Below are positions 17,993 through 26,388 of a DNA stretch of 64,000 nt, one piece after another; position 1 is the first letter of the stretch, and each line of letters starts with the position of its first letter. A program made the translations under genes and the position numbers. Source of the stretch: Clostridium peptidivorans. Lineage in GTDB: Bacteria; Bacillota; Clostridia; Clostridiales; Clostridiaceae. Where the stretch lies: the NCBI RefSeq assembly GCF_900205925.1, contig NZ_OAOD01000007.1:62001-126000 (forward strand), given 5' to 3'. The notes beneath the pieces are model-generated. The model was not told the origin of the DNA, made no database searches, and worked only from the letters and a program-made list of their open reading frames with translations.

Positions 17993-19513
17993 CTAACAGG
18001 CGCTGCAGCTTCCACAATCTTCACATGCTGTTTCCACTGCTTGCATATTAAATATCTGTTCTCCTGCTGCATCAATGCTTTTAACTTCCTTTATAATGTC
18101 TTCTAAGTACTTAAATATTTTAAAAGATATTTCTTTAGCTTGTTTATAATAATCATGTGCATTTTCGTAGTTTTTACTCTGAATTGCATCCATTACTTTT
18201 TTACCACAGTTATGAAAATTCATATGAACTTTTTCGATTGCCTTCCAATTAGATATAAGCTTTGGATGTTCAACATTAATTGAATAATAAAAATGACCAA
18301 ATGCACATTTGCTCCCATCTAATTGGAGAGGATATGTATTCATTTCATCTACAGATCTTCTTAAATTAACTAACCACTCTTCATGAGATTTTTTAGCTTT
18401 TTCCATATATGCAATGAAATCTTTATTATTTATTGAATTTGAACTATTTTTTAAATGAGATAACATATTTTTAACTATATCCGATAACTCAGAGTCAATT
18501 TTAGAAATTTTTGTCGCTTCATTTGAACTTTCTATAGCACTTTTATGAATCTCCTCTGTCATATTAGTAAGCTTTTCTGCATCTGCAGTTGATATTTCCA
18601 TAGCCTTATTAATCTCATTTGCTGAAATACTAATTCCATTCATGGACTCATTAAGCACTTTTATATCCTTAACTGTAGAATTTAATAGTTGAACATTTTC
18701 TTGAATGGTAACCTTAACTGTATCAATTTTTTCACTCATTTTACTTGTTTCATATATTGTCTTATCCATACTACTTTTACCATCTGCTGCAGCTTGATGA
18801 ATATTTGTCATAATAGATTTCATACCAGAAAGATTTACTTTTGTATCATCTGCAAGTTTTCTAATTTCTTCAGCTACAACTGCAAATCCTTTCCCATGTT
18901 CCCCTGCTCTTGCTGCTTCTATAGAAGCATTCAGTGCTAGTAGATTTGTCTTTCCTGCTATTGCTTCTACAGTTTTTACAATATCACTAACTTTGTTAGC
19001 CATCTCAACTAGATAATCTATCTTATTACTCATTATATTGGCATTACTTACAACACCTTCTTTAATATCACCAATTTCCTCCATCTGCTCAAGACCTTCA
19101 ATATTGCTTTTCATAAGATTTTGTGATGAATCTGAAACACTATTAAGGGTTTTTGTTGCAATATCAATGGTTTCATTAACACCATTCATACTAGCAGTAG
19201 TTTGTTCAACGATGGCTAAATTAGATTGACTAACATCTGACATTTCTCTGGCAAAATCAATTAGCATATTAGAAATATATTTCATCTCAGAATCAAAACT
19301 GCTTATACTAGCACCTATATCAATGATTCTTTTAGCTGATTCAGCCATACTTCCTTCACTTTCAAAGAGCTTATCAAAATAATTAGCTATTTTTATATGT
19401 TTACTATACTCAACAACAGGTTTCTTAACTATTCTACCTCTCATGCGATTATCAACATATTCCATAATATCGTCTGCTTCATGGCATGGCATTATTCTTG
19501 ATTTAAAAAACAT
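17993..19513 (-). CDS. Cytoplasmic methyl-accepting chemotaxis protein with CZB zinc-binding domain
   Basis: This 506-residue receptor has no membrane segment. After about 60 N-terminal residues a long coiled coil carries the conserved signalling tip ([29 protein letters not shown], residues about 192-220). The C-terminal region from about residue 365 is a chemoreceptor zinc-binding domain: a His in [17 protein letters not shown] and [10 protein letters not shown] give the His/Cys ligand pattern. The tail ends [10 protein letters not shown], an extra four-cysteine cluster. CZB receptors sense zinc or oxidants such as hypochlorous acid in other bacteria; the ligand here is inferred. It is a single transcription unit, with a GGGAGAGG ribosome site. 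Confidence 0.92.
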   Translation of the reverse strand: MFFKSRIMPCHEADDIMEYVDNRMRGRIVKKPVVEYSKHIKIANYFDKLFESEGSMAESAKRIIDIGASISSFDSEMKYISNMLIDFAREMSDVSQSNLAIVEQTTASMNGVNETIDIATKTLNSVSDSSQNLMKSNIEGLEQMEEIGDIKEGVVSNANIMSNKIDYLVEMANKVSDIVKTVEAIAGKTNLLALNASIEAARAGEHGKGFAVVAEEIRKLADDTKVNLSGMKSIMTNIHQAAADGKSSMDKTIYETSKMSEKIDTVKVTIQENVQLLNSTVKDIKVLNESMNGISISANEINKAMEISTADAEKLTNMTEEIHKSAIESSNEATKISKIDSELSDIVKNMLSHLKNSSNSINNKDFIAYMEKAKKSHEEWLVNLRRSVDEMNTYPLQLDGSKCAFGHFYYSINVEHPKLISNWKAIEKVHMNFHNCGKKVMDAIQSKNYENAHDYYKQAKEISFKIFKYLEDIIKEVKSIDAAGEQIFNMQAVETACEDCGSCSAC

Positions 19514-19689
19514 AAAATTCCTCTCCCTATAAACTTTTTACTTTAATTTTAATACAATACTAACAGTAATCTAAATGTATTATAATATTTATTGGTATCC
19601 TTTATATTCTTAGCTTATTTTATCGGTTAAAGTTACTGAAATCTTTAATAAGTTATATAAATTTAATATTTTATTTACGTCATAATAAA

Positions 19690-19720
19690 TAAAAAAACAC
19701 CCCAATATTTAGGATGTCTT
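19690..19720 (-). terminator. Terminator after the 104-residue unknown gene
   Basis: On the minus strand ACATCC and GGGGTGT pair around TAAATATT and are followed by seven T. It lies 36 bp past the stop of the gene at 19756. Confidence 0.75.
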
Positions 19721-19755
19721 TTCTTCTGTATGCAAATAATTTACAACTATTGGCT

Positions 19756-20070
19756 TTATACTTCTTCATTCAATCTTTTCAATAGGTTAAAAAAATCTTC
19801 TTCAGTTTTTCTCTCTAAATATATATTTAGCAGTGATTGAGTAGACATTTTATTAAAACCCTTACAGCCATTATTTAATATCTCAGTTAGAATGCTAATA
19901 AAGGTTTCGTTACTTTTATCTATATCCTTAAGCATTCTATCTGCCATGTCCCTTACTAATTCTTCTTCTATGCTTTCCCTAAGTCTTTCAGTATATTTTT
20001 TCATAAACTTCTGAGTTTCTTCAGGATACGCAGAAAACTCACCAGACAAAAGTTCTTCAATCTTAATCAT
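19756..20070 (-). CDS. Unknown 104-residue helical protein
   Basis: The sequence is strongly charged and predicted helical, with an N-terminal KIEELLSGEFSAYPEETQKF and Glu/Arg-rich helices, and no signal peptide, membrane segment or motif that I recognise. Codon use is like its neighbours and a terminator follows, so it is probably a real gene, but no clear Shine-Dalgarno is visible before the ATG (upstream bases are AAAGATAAATT). It borders the accessory island on its right. Confidence 0.5.
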   Translation of the reverse strand: MIKIEELLSGEFSAYPEETQKFMKKYTERLRESIEEELVRDMADRMLKDIDKSNETFISILTEILNNGCKGFNKMSTQSLLNIYLERKTEEDFFNLLKRLNEEV

Positions 20071-20395
20071 AATTTATCTTTAGTGAGAGAGTGTATAACA
20101 AGTACCAAACCATCACTAAAACTCACCTCTTTTCTTTTTATACTTTTTTCTGTGTATAACATATCAATAACTTTGTTGATAATTCGTCATATAAGAAAAA
20201 TACAAAATATTGGTTAATCCTGTGGATATATGCAAAAAACTTTAAAATTTCGTGTCCCTATTCAAAAATAAAGGACAAGTTAGTCCTCTTGCCTCTCATC
20301 TTTTCGAAAATATATTATTTATGTATTTCCACCTTGAAACCGCTATTCGTCATTAGAACTATACTATAAGCGAGCCTTGAACAGACAAAAATGAT
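20071..20395. other. Gene-free spacer at the border of the accessory island
   Basis: About 325 bp with no convincing reading frame. The right part (about 20330-20430) is clearly richer in G and C than the surroundings, consistent with a foreign segment joined here. Confidence 0.5.
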
Positions 20396-20437
20396 GCCGC
20401 CTGAACCTAGTAGTTCCTTGGCGGCAAATTTTTTTCT
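20396..20437. terminator. GC-rich terminator after the radical SAM gene
   Basis: GCCGCC and GGCGGC close a stem continued by GAAC/GTTC around CTAGTA. A T-run (AAATTTTTTTC) follows on the plus strand and ATTTTTG-type on the minus strand. It lies 35 bp downstream of the radical SAM stop codon. Confidence 0.8.
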
Positions 20438-20459
20438 TGAAAACAAATGAAAAGACTCT

Positions 20460-21584
20460 CTAAAAAAACAACTCTCCTGGTTTATAGCCGTCAGGCAATT
20501 CTTCTTCACTTAAAAATTTGAAATTGTCATCACGTAGTATTGGTAAAAATGCTTCATATGGTATCCTAGGAAACTCACAGGCATAATTACTGGCTCCAAA
20601 CCACTTACCCTCTTTGCTACTCAAATTCAAATCTCTAGCAAATTTTGTATGGTTTGAGCAATCATGAACTGCTAAATCCCAGTTTTCTTCATCGGCTATT
20701 TTCATGAATTTCAGAGTTAATTCCCTACTCCAAATTGGAGATATGTAGCCATGTCTAGAAATATACATGTTTTCCCCATAATAATTGTCTATGTTATTCT
20801 CATTTAAGTGTAATTCTGCACAATTTATAAAATCAAGTTTTGTATCTAAGATTGCCTGCTTTTTCTTGAAAAATCCTTCGACAAACTCAGGAGTCATTGG
20901 AGTTTCAATACCTACATTTTTAATATATTTTTTTGCTATTCTAATATTTTCAATAACTTTGTCTGAACAATTAGAAGCACCTAGGTTGAAACGTATCTCG
21001 TCAAGACCGGCTTCACCTAATGCTTTCAATGTCTCTTCTGTAGCTAAAATACCATTTGTATATAGATGTTGATGAATTTGGGCATCATTAAATTTCTTTA
21101 TAATCGAATAGTATTTTTCAATCTCCATAAATGGCTCTAAATAAACGTAGGAAATACCTGTAGGTTTCTGGTAGATGGAAAGAAGTAAATCAATATCCTT
21201 CTCATAAAATTTTGTGCCTCCGATTTCCCACATACCTTCGCCAATTGGAGGAATATTTTCTAAATCTCCATAATTATAACAGAACTTGCACTCTATGTTA
21301 CATTTATTTGTTTTCCTAATTGCACTCAAACCGGTTCCCATCAGACAAGAACGACATCCTTTGGCGAATTTGCTTTCATTCCCCACAAAAAAAGTTCTAT
21401 TCTCCAAAGTTTTCAAACTTCTAATTTCCGACATTAACTTATCATTTCTATGATCGATCGCTGCCTCAATTTGTGCAAAGGTAGCGTAAATGATTTCTTG
21501 TTGTTTTGTCATTGGTTCCTCATCCTCTGGCAATATTGAAAAAAATTCAAACCATATCAACGCATCTTTCTTTGAAATTTTCAT
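20460..21584 (-). CDS. Radical SAM protein, function unknown
   Basis: This 374-residue enzyme has the radical SAM cluster motif CNIECKFCYNYG (CxxxCxxC, about residues 95-106) that binds the 4Fe-4S cluster and S-adenosylmethionine. An extra pair, KGCRSCLMGTG, lies just before it, so a second cluster or zinc site is possible. The TIM-barrel follows (YVYLEPFMEIEKYY, HLYTNGILATEETLKALGEAGLDEIRFNLG). The C-terminus (from about residue 300) has further cysteines at VHDCSN and NYACEFP. I cannot assign a reaction. It is between a GC-rich terminator and remnants of a Tn554-type transposition module, so it may be cargo. An AGGAGG site precedes the ATG. Confidence 0.82.
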   Translation of the reverse strand: MKISKKDALIWFEFFSILPEDEEPMTKQQEIIYATFAQIEAAIDHRNDKLMSEIRSLKTLENRTFFVGNESKFAKGCRSCLMGTGLSAIRKTNKCNIECKFCYNYGDLENIPPIGEGMWEIGGTKFYEKDIDLLLSIYQKPTGISYVYLEPFMEIEKYYSIIKKFNDAQIHQHLYTNGILATEETLKALGEAGLDEIRFNLGASNCSDKVIENIRIAKKYIKNVGIETPMTPEFVEGFFKKKQAILDTKLDFINCAELHLNENNIDNYYGENMYISRHGYISPIWSRELTLKFMKIADEENWDLAVHDCSNHTKFARDLNLSSKEGKWFGASNYACEFPRIPYEAFLPILRDDNFKFLSEEELPDGYKPGELFF

Positions 21585-21940
21585 AACATGTCCTCCTCTA
21601 ATTAATCTTCCTGAAGACTCAATTCAAATCTTCTTGCTATGCTTTTTCACATATTCTTCTTCAAAAGACATACATGAACCAATTTAATTATATATCAATT
21701 GTATTGTTTTGTATGTAAATAGAGTTCAATTTTCAACATTATTCTTTAACATAGCCTTAAATTTTAGCACGTATGTATAACAATGGAAACAAAAACATGT
21801 CGACATTTGCTACATTGTTGACACTTTTGATCAGACTACTTACTATATTCTCTTTCTACATTAGGCTATTATATTCAAAGTAACTATCAAAATAGCATTC
21901 CAATAAAACCTGTTGGTGAACAATAATATACGATTGCGAC
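21585..21940. other. Gene-free spacer in the accessory island
   Basis: About 355 bp, with the radical SAM promoter presumably in its left part. I see no intact gene. It lies between the radical SAM gene and the transposase remnants. Confidence 0.5.
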
Positions 21941-22021
21941 TTAAAGAATATCATTATTATATAAGGTAGCCTTAAATACTCCTGCTTCCTCGGCTACTGT
22001 TTTAAAGTTAATCTTCTTAGT
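21941..22021 (-). pseudogene. Remnant of a Tn554-type TnpC (DUF6262) gene
   Basis: The minus strand here reads TKKINFKTVAEEAGVFKATLYN, shown at 22021-21956, before a stop at 21941. The core NFKTVAEEAGVFKATLYN matches the conserved N-terminal helix-turn-helix of Tn554 TnpC proteins. Both the true start and nearly all of the rest are missing. It follows the tnpB remnant in the order and strand expected for tnpB-tnpC. Confidence 0.65.
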
Positions 22022-22024
22022 TTG

Positions 22025-22544
22025 CTAATCTCTTTCTCTACCTAATTCTTTAAATCTTGCCATTTTCTTTTCCATAAGGTCTAATTCTTGCTTTAAGATA
22101 GGGTAGAACTTAACCTCGGTAACGTAATTTGAGCAGTTATAGAAGAAACAGCCATCTCCATCAGAGCAGTTCCCCCTTCTAAAATTGTATAAGCATACGC
22201 CTGTCGGTAACGGATTAAAACTCATAGATTTAGATAAATTAGATATTAGTCTTAGGTACATCCCAACCTTTTATTTGACCTATCTTAATGATTTCTTCAA
22301 GTACTGAACAACGAGCATATCCTGTACTTTGAGCAACTTTTTTATCTTCTTTAAGCCATAATGCATAGTTTAAGAATATTTCTTTAGTTACCTCATTGAA
22401 ACTATTAATATTATTTAAACTACAATATTCAATAAACAAAGGTAAATTACCATTTATATTATCTCTTACAGTTCTTGGTTTAACTTTTTCAAGTCTATAA
22501 TAAGCATAGAGTTTTGATGTAAACCTCATATCTTTATTTGGCAT
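22025..22544 (-). pseudogene. Deleted and frameshifted Tn554-type transposase (tyrosine recombinase)
   Basis: Two reading frames overlap by about 23 bp with a frame change. The first (22544-22239, about 101 residues) looks like the N-terminal core-binding domain of a tyrosine recombinase: KLYAYYRLEKVKPRTVRDN and a GWDVPKTNI end. The second (22261-22025, 78 residues) looks like the far C-terminus of Tn554 TnpB: PTGVCLYNFRRGNCSDGDGC with a Cys-rich zinc-like motif and HILKQELDL-type helix (here FYPILKQELDLMEKKM). The catalytic domain between (R-H-R-Y) is absent, so the gene is dead by internal deletion. This is family recognition by eye. Confidence 0.68.
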
Positions 22545-22755
22545 GAAACTAAAATCTATTTTCTTCTGACAATCTTTTTATTATACTTTGCAGCTTAATT
22601 TATCTCAAGAATTTCAAAACCCTGTTATTAATATATTTTGTAAAAATTAACCCATTGGAAATTATATACACATCCAAATATATTGACAATCATATTTATA
22701 CAATATATAATGAACATCGTTCACTAATTTAAAAATAGATTAAGGAGGAATTGTC

Positions 22756-23124
22756 ATGTTAATGTATGCAATTATATCGATAACTTTAGCACTTGTATTT
22801 TACACTATTGGAGTATGGAGCGAAAAATTACAAGGTGAGCTAAAGAGTTGGCATCTAGGAATATTTTGGTTAGGTTTACTCTTTGATACCTTAGGAACTA
22901 CAATAATGAACAAAATCGCTGGTGGAGGCTTTAATCTTAATTTTCACGGCATAACTGGTTTACTTGCAATTGTCTTGATGCTTTTTCATGCACTATGGGC
23001 AACTATTGTATTAATTAAAAATGATAAAAGAGCTAAGGTTAATTTTCATAAATTAAGTTTACTTGTATGGCTCATTTGGCTAGTTCCTTTCATATCAGGG
23101 GCAATCTTTGGTATGACAAAATAA
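22756..23124 (+). CDS. HsmA-family (TIGR03987) membrane protein
   Basis: This 122-residue protein has four membrane segments and conserved histidines in SWHLGIFWLGLLFDTLGTTIM, HGITGLLAIVLMLFHALWA and NFHKLSLLVWLIW (each under 22 residues; positions about 31-51, 60-82, 97-112). This pattern matches the TIGR03987 family. In C. difficile a member (HsmA) binds haem in the membrane and helps against oxidative stress; assigning that role here is by homology. AAGGAGG precedes the ATG at good spacing. It stands alone, with no adjacent hsmR-like regulator. Confidence 0.78.
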   Translation: MLMYAIISITLALVFYTIGVWSEKLQGELKSWHLGIFWLGLLFDTLGTTIMNKIAGGGFNLNFHGITGLLAIVLMLFHALWATIVLIKNDKRAKVNFHKLSLLVWLIWLVPFISGAIFGMTK

Positions 23125-23174
23125 ATTATAAATTTAACGTAAGATAATCATTAATTATTATTTTTTAAAAACCC

Positions 23175-23203
23175 TTGACTTTTATTCTTAACTACACTAT
23201 ACT
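23175..23203 (+). promoter_or_regulatory. Promoter of the tRNA-fMet gene
   Basis: TTGACT (23175-23180), a 17-bp spacer and TATACT (23198-23203) give a near-consensus sigma-A promoter 37 bp before the tRNA. Confidence 0.85.
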
Positions 23204-23240
23204 TATAACATAGCTTAAGGGAAACCTTAGTTAAGAATAT

Positions 23241-23316
<76 letters not shown>

Positions 23317-23324
23317 TAGAAAAA

Positions 23325-23352
23325 AACATCCTAATTTAGGATGTTTTTTTAA
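23325..23352 (+). terminator. Terminator after tRNA-fMet
   Basis: AACATCC and GGATGTT pair around TAATTTA, followed by TTTTTTT. It is 9 bp after the CCA end of the tRNA. Confidence 0.9.
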
Positions 23353-23511
23353 TTCTTTTAATAACAATTTCTTATTTTTCTTTATATGTTTAAGATTCTG
23401 TTCTATTATGCTTCCATCCGTTATTAAAGGAATAGCTATATAAAACCTCGTTTTATTTTTCCAAACAATATTTCCACCTTCCCCTAATATTACTTTCCTA
23501 GCTCCTTCCAA
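23332..23511 (-). pseudogene. Probable C-terminal remnant of a second DUF421 (YetF-like) gene
   Basis: The minus strand encodes IPLITDGSIIEQNLKHIKKN and LLLKELKKH (separated by KK), closely echoing the DUF421 C-terminal pattern seen in the neighbouring intact gene (GVVIEENLRQLNKD, LLKELKKHG). The frame then runs into the antisense of the tRNA and its terminator. It has no ribosome site and overlaps the end of the DUF4363 gene, so I read it as a decayed duplicate. It may be part of a recombination scar ending at the tRNA. Confidence 0.5.
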
Positions 23512-23855
23512 TGTTCATATGCTTCGCTTAATTCGGAAAATGAACTTGCTTTATCTTTTCCCTTAATTGCACCACGAAGACGTGCTAAACTAAAACTAAA
23601 CTCATTAATCTCATCTCTTTCTGAACTAAATTGAACTCTTCTAACTATTTTATTCCACGCTTCATCTAATTTTTCACTATTATTATTAGCCTCTTCCCAT
23701 TTTTCATCGCTAATATTTTTAGTTAAAACCTGAATAAGCTCTGGTACATTGTCATCCTTGCCAAAAGAATTCTTAAGATAATTTCCACTTAGCATTATGA
23801 GTATAAAACAAATTATTGTAACTACTGGTATAGCAACTACAAAAAATTTTCTCAT
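23490..23855 (-). CDS. DUF4363 family protein
   Basis: This 121-residue protein has one N-terminal membrane segment (residues about 5-25) and a helical outside domain with WEEANNNSEKLDEAWNKIV and FSFSLARLRGAIKGKD, the pattern of DUF4363. It lies 15 bp after the DUF421 gene, a common pairing in clostridia, with an AGGTGAA-type site. Function is unknown; the helical domain may interact with the DUF421 protein at the membrane surface. An overlap with the remnant frame downstream is noted there. Confidence 0.82.
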   Translation of the reverse strand: MRKFFVVAIPVVTIICFILIMLSGNYLKNSFGKDDNVPELIQVLTKNISDEKWEEANNNSEKLDEAWNKIVRRVQFSSERDEINEFSFSLARLRGAIKGKDKASSFSELSEAYEHWKELGK

Positions 23856-23870
23856 TTTATTTCACCTTCC

Positions 23871-24599
23871 TTAGTAAGGTCCTTTGTAGTCTCCTACGTC
23901 AGTAACCTTTTTAATGCGATCTTCATACTTATCAATATATACGTTTCCTCCTGGATCTAAGGTCAAAAGAAATACCTCTGATGGATCCTTTACTCCATGT
24001 TTTTTTAGCTCCTTTAATAACCATTTTGTGTCCTTATTAAGTTGCCTTAAATTTTCTTCAATAACTACTCCTTCATAAATCATTTCTGTAGCTATTCCTG
24101 AAGGTTTTACCTTAATCTTCATATCCTTTGGTGTTAAAGGCAAATACTCCGGCTTCTTAAGAATTGAAATCTCTCCATTTGGTTCTATTATGGCATAGTC
24201 TACTTCATTTAGATTAAAGACTTCTTTGTTTCTGAGTAATTCTAAAATCTCTGCTGTCGTATATTTCACTTTCTTTAAAGCATCTTCCATTATCTTTCCA
24301 TTCATTATTACAATAGTTGGCTCACCTTCTATATACTTAGCTGCATATCGCCACTTTAAAGTTATTATTTGCATTAAATATCCTAAAGCAGCCCAAGTTA
24401 TAAGCCCTATCCAATGTGGCCATGCCCTACTTGATAAATCTGTAGTAAGTGTAGCTGCAACAGACCCAATTGTAATACCTAAAATATAATCAAAAAATGT
24501 CAACTGGCTTATTTGCTCTTTTCCTAAAATTTTTGTAAAAATAAGCAGAGAAAAAAATCCAATAATTGCCCTAACAAAAACAACTAATCCCTCATTCAA
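23871..24599 (-). CDS. YetF-like DUF421 membrane protein
   Basis: This 242-residue protein has three membrane segments in the first 80 residues, then the DUF421 core with LTFFDYILGITIGSVAA (about residues 32-48), YIEGEPTIVIMNGKIM (about 89-104) and the C-terminal half VVIEENLRQLNKDTKWLLKEL (about 187-207). YetF-type proteins are linked to sporulation and membrane functions in Bacillus, but the biochemical role is not known to me. It is the first gene of a pair with DUF4363. A GGAGG-type site precedes the ATG. Confidence 0.88.
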   Translation of the reverse strand: MNEGLVVFVRAIIGFFSLLIFTKILGKEQISQLTFFDYILGITIGSVAATLTTDLSSRAWPHWIGLITWAALGYLMQIITLKWRYAAKYIEGEPTIVIMNGKIMEDALKKVKYTTAEILELLRNKEVFNLNEVDYAIIEPNGEISILKKPEYLPLTPKDMKIKVKPSGIATEMIYEGVVIEENLRQLNKDTKWLLKELKKHGVKDPSEVFLLTLDPGGNVYIDKYEDRIKKVTDVGDYKGPY

Positions 24600-24735
24600 A
24601 GCTTTTACCTCCTTAGTTTCTACTTTTCATTTAAACTATCAATATAACTTGATAGTTTCTTTGTCTATCCATCAATACATTCTTTCATCTATCTGCATAG
24701 TATTTCCGTTTCACATGATATTTATAAATATAAAA

Positions 24736-24781
24736 AGCTTTTTTATACTTAGTTTATAAAAAAACCAAGTATAAAAAAGCT
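24736..24781 (-). terminator. Second hairpin after the MerR-family gene
   Basis: AGCTTTTTTATACTT and AAGTATAAAAAAGCT form a perfect 15-bp stem, followed on the minus strand by TTTTATATTT. It sits in tandem behind another terminator and upstream of the DUF421 gene. Confidence 0.75.
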
Positions 24782-24795
24782 CTTATAATATTCAC

Positions 24796-24826
24796 CAAAA
24801 AGCGATTAGTTCAACCAATCGCTTTT
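24796..24826 (-). terminator. Terminator after the MerR-family gene
   Basis: AAAGCGATT and AATCGCTTT pair around AGTTCAACC with a T-run on the minus strand, 20 bp past the stop at 24848. Confidence 0.85.
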
Positions 24827-24847
24827 CTATATTGCTTATTTAATATA

Positions 24848-25612
24848 CTATTTGCTCATTCCCGTATAAATAAAAATTGCATCTCTTAAAAATTCAGCTG
24901 TTCCAGGCTGCTCTTTATCATAGTATGCTGTAAATCTCTCATCATCTACATACATTTGTGCAAGACCAGCATGTGCTTCTTTACTATATTCGCTCCAATA
25001 AAATGTTAGCCATCTTTTGTGTAAGTCTGCAGCTTTTTGAGCTATATCACTTGATGGATCACCATTTTTAAAGGCTTCTGCTAATGCTGCCTTTACTTGT
25101 TCTTCAAGACTTGTCACCTCATTATATTGTTCCTCTGACATGTTCATTAACTTTGCATTTGATTTATTAATAGTATCGTCCCCATACTTTTCTCTTATTT
25201 CCTTACCATATTTCTTCTCATTATCATCAACCATCTTTTGTTTAAAGCCTTCAAATTTTTCTTTATTACTCATAATAATTCTCCCTTCTGTTAAAGCAAT
25301 TGTTTTATCAACATTTGAAATTAACAAATCCAATTGCTTTCTTTTTTCAAGAAGCTTCTCACGATGTTCTCTCAGTGCTTTTGCCCCATCAAATGACGGT
25401 GAAGTTACTATATCTTTTATGCTTTCTAAACTTACACCTAATTCCCTGTAAAATAATATCTGCTGCAATCTATCAACTTCCGCTTGACCATATATACGAT
25501 ATCCTGATGAATTAATTCTTGCCGGCTTAAGAATTCCTATTTCATCATAATATCTAAGTGTTCTGGTGCTTATACCTGCTATTTTACTTAGTTTTTTCAC
25601 TGTATATTCCAT
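24848..25612 (-). CDS. MerR-family regulator with TipAS antibiotic-recognition domain
   Basis: This 254-residue regulator has an N-terminal MerR DNA-binding domain (KLSKIAGISTRTLRYYDEIG, residues 6-25, then RINSSGYRIYG), a coiled coil and a C-terminal TipAS domain (about residues 125-254), with HKRWLTFYWSEYSKEAHAGLAQMYVDDERFTAYY-type motifs, part of which is listed by position (193-226). Relatives such as TipAL and Mta bind thiopeptides or other drugs and then activate promoters with long spacers. Its own promoter has a 19-bp spacer and an imperfect dyad, so it probably controls itself. No drug pump sits next to it. Confidence 0.9.
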   Translation of the reverse strand: MEYTVKKLSKIAGISTRTLRYYDEIGILKPARINSSGYRIYGQAEVDRLQQILFYRELGVSLESIKDIVTSPSFDGAKALREHREKLLEKRKQLDLLISNVDKTIALTEGRIIMSNKEKFEGFKQKMVDDNEKKYGKEIREKYGDDTINKSNAKLMNMSEEQYNEVTSLEEQVKAALAEAFKNGDPSSDIAQKAADLHKRWLTFYWSEYSKEAHAGLAQMYVDDERFTAYYDKEQPGTAEFLRDAIFIYTGMSK

Positions 25613-25636
25613 GTGCTTTCACCTCCTGACAAGATA

Positions 25637-25667
25637 AATATACACCTTTACGCAACGTTAATGTCAA
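25637..25667 (-). promoter_or_regulatory. MerR-type promoter with 19-bp spacer
   Basis: On the minus strand TTGACA is followed by a 19-bp spacer and TATATT. The spacer holds an imperfect dyad, ACGTT-GCGTA-AAGGT. Long spacers are the mark of promoters that MerR-family activators twist into shape. Confidence 0.8.
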
Positions 25668-25717
25668 TAGCGTTTTTTTTAATATTTTACTTTTTTTAGC
25701 GATAAAAACAATAAATA

Positions 25718-25757
25718 AGGGCATGATACCACAAATGTATCATGCCCTTGTTTATCC
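25718..25757 (-). terminator. Terminator after the GH3 operon
   Basis: AAGGGCATGATAC and GTATCATGCCCTT form a perfect 13-bp stem around a seven-base loop, with T-rich sequence on both sides. It follows the 189-residue gene on the minus strand. Confidence 0.85.
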
Positions 25758-25764
25758 TTATTAG

Positions 25765-26334
25765 TTACTTATTACACACTGGGTCATATCCAATCACAGT
25801 CCATATTCCTGTACTGTCTTGTCTTACGAGTCTTTCTAGATATACTCTTCTAATAGGAGTTTTATCTCCTGGCACTTCTACAATTGCTTCTTCCCCAGTG
25901 TTTTTTACTACTTTAAGATCTTCATATTTGATAGGATAATCCCCCTCAATACCTTCTGGAGAAATCTTTAAGCTTACGAAAACCTGAGCCACAAATGCTG
26001 GATCTAGCTTCCATGGTGAATGTCCTGCATCAACACTCTTCTGATCATTTTCCTCTATTTTTAAATTAACTGGAACTTTAACTTTTGGTTTATCAGAAAA
26101 CTTCTCTTCTAATGATGATATCTCTATTGCTCCATTTTCTAAGTTTTTTATAGCCGATTTTGATTGCTCCAAAGAAATATCTTCATTCACTGCATATACC
26201 ATGTTAGTTCTGCCAATAGATGCTACTGTATTCAATGCAATAATTACCGAAGCTGCTATAATAGAAACTATACCATAAAACCATCTTCTTAGCTTATTTA
26301 AATGCTTATTAGGCTTCCTCTCTTTATTATTCAT
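25765..26334 (-). CDS. Membrane-anchored protein of unknown function
   Basis: This 189-residue protein has a basic N-terminus (NNKERKPNKHLNKLRRW), one membrane segment (about residues 19-43) and an outside domain of about 145 residues. In that domain a beta-rich stretch contains SPWKLDPAFVAQVFVSLKIS and GDYPIKYEDLKVVKNTGEEAIVE, which repeats the pattern of secreted small-domain proteins in clostridia. I do not recognise a family. It lies 54 bp downstream of the GH3 lipoprotein and shares its terminator, so the two are probably co-expressed at the cell surface. Confidence 0.7.
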   Translation of the reverse strand: MNNKERKPNKHLNKLRRWFYGIVSIIAASVIIALNTVASIGRTNMVYAVNEDISLEQSKSAIKNLENGAIEISSLEEKFSDKPKVKVPVNLKIEENDQKSVDAGHSPWKLDPAFVAQVFVSLKISPEGIEGDYPIKYEDLKVVKNTGEEAIVEVPGDKTPIRRVYLERLVRQDSTGIWTVIGYDPVCNK

Positions 26335-26388
26335 TAGCCTATACCTCCATTATTTAATCCCTTTTAAAACATTTTTATAAAAAATATT

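Noticed and set aside
20315-20509. 64-residue frame crossing the terminator after the radical SAM gene
   Set aside because: It overlaps the radical SAM stop and a GC-rich terminator, has no ribosome site and is in a shifted frame.
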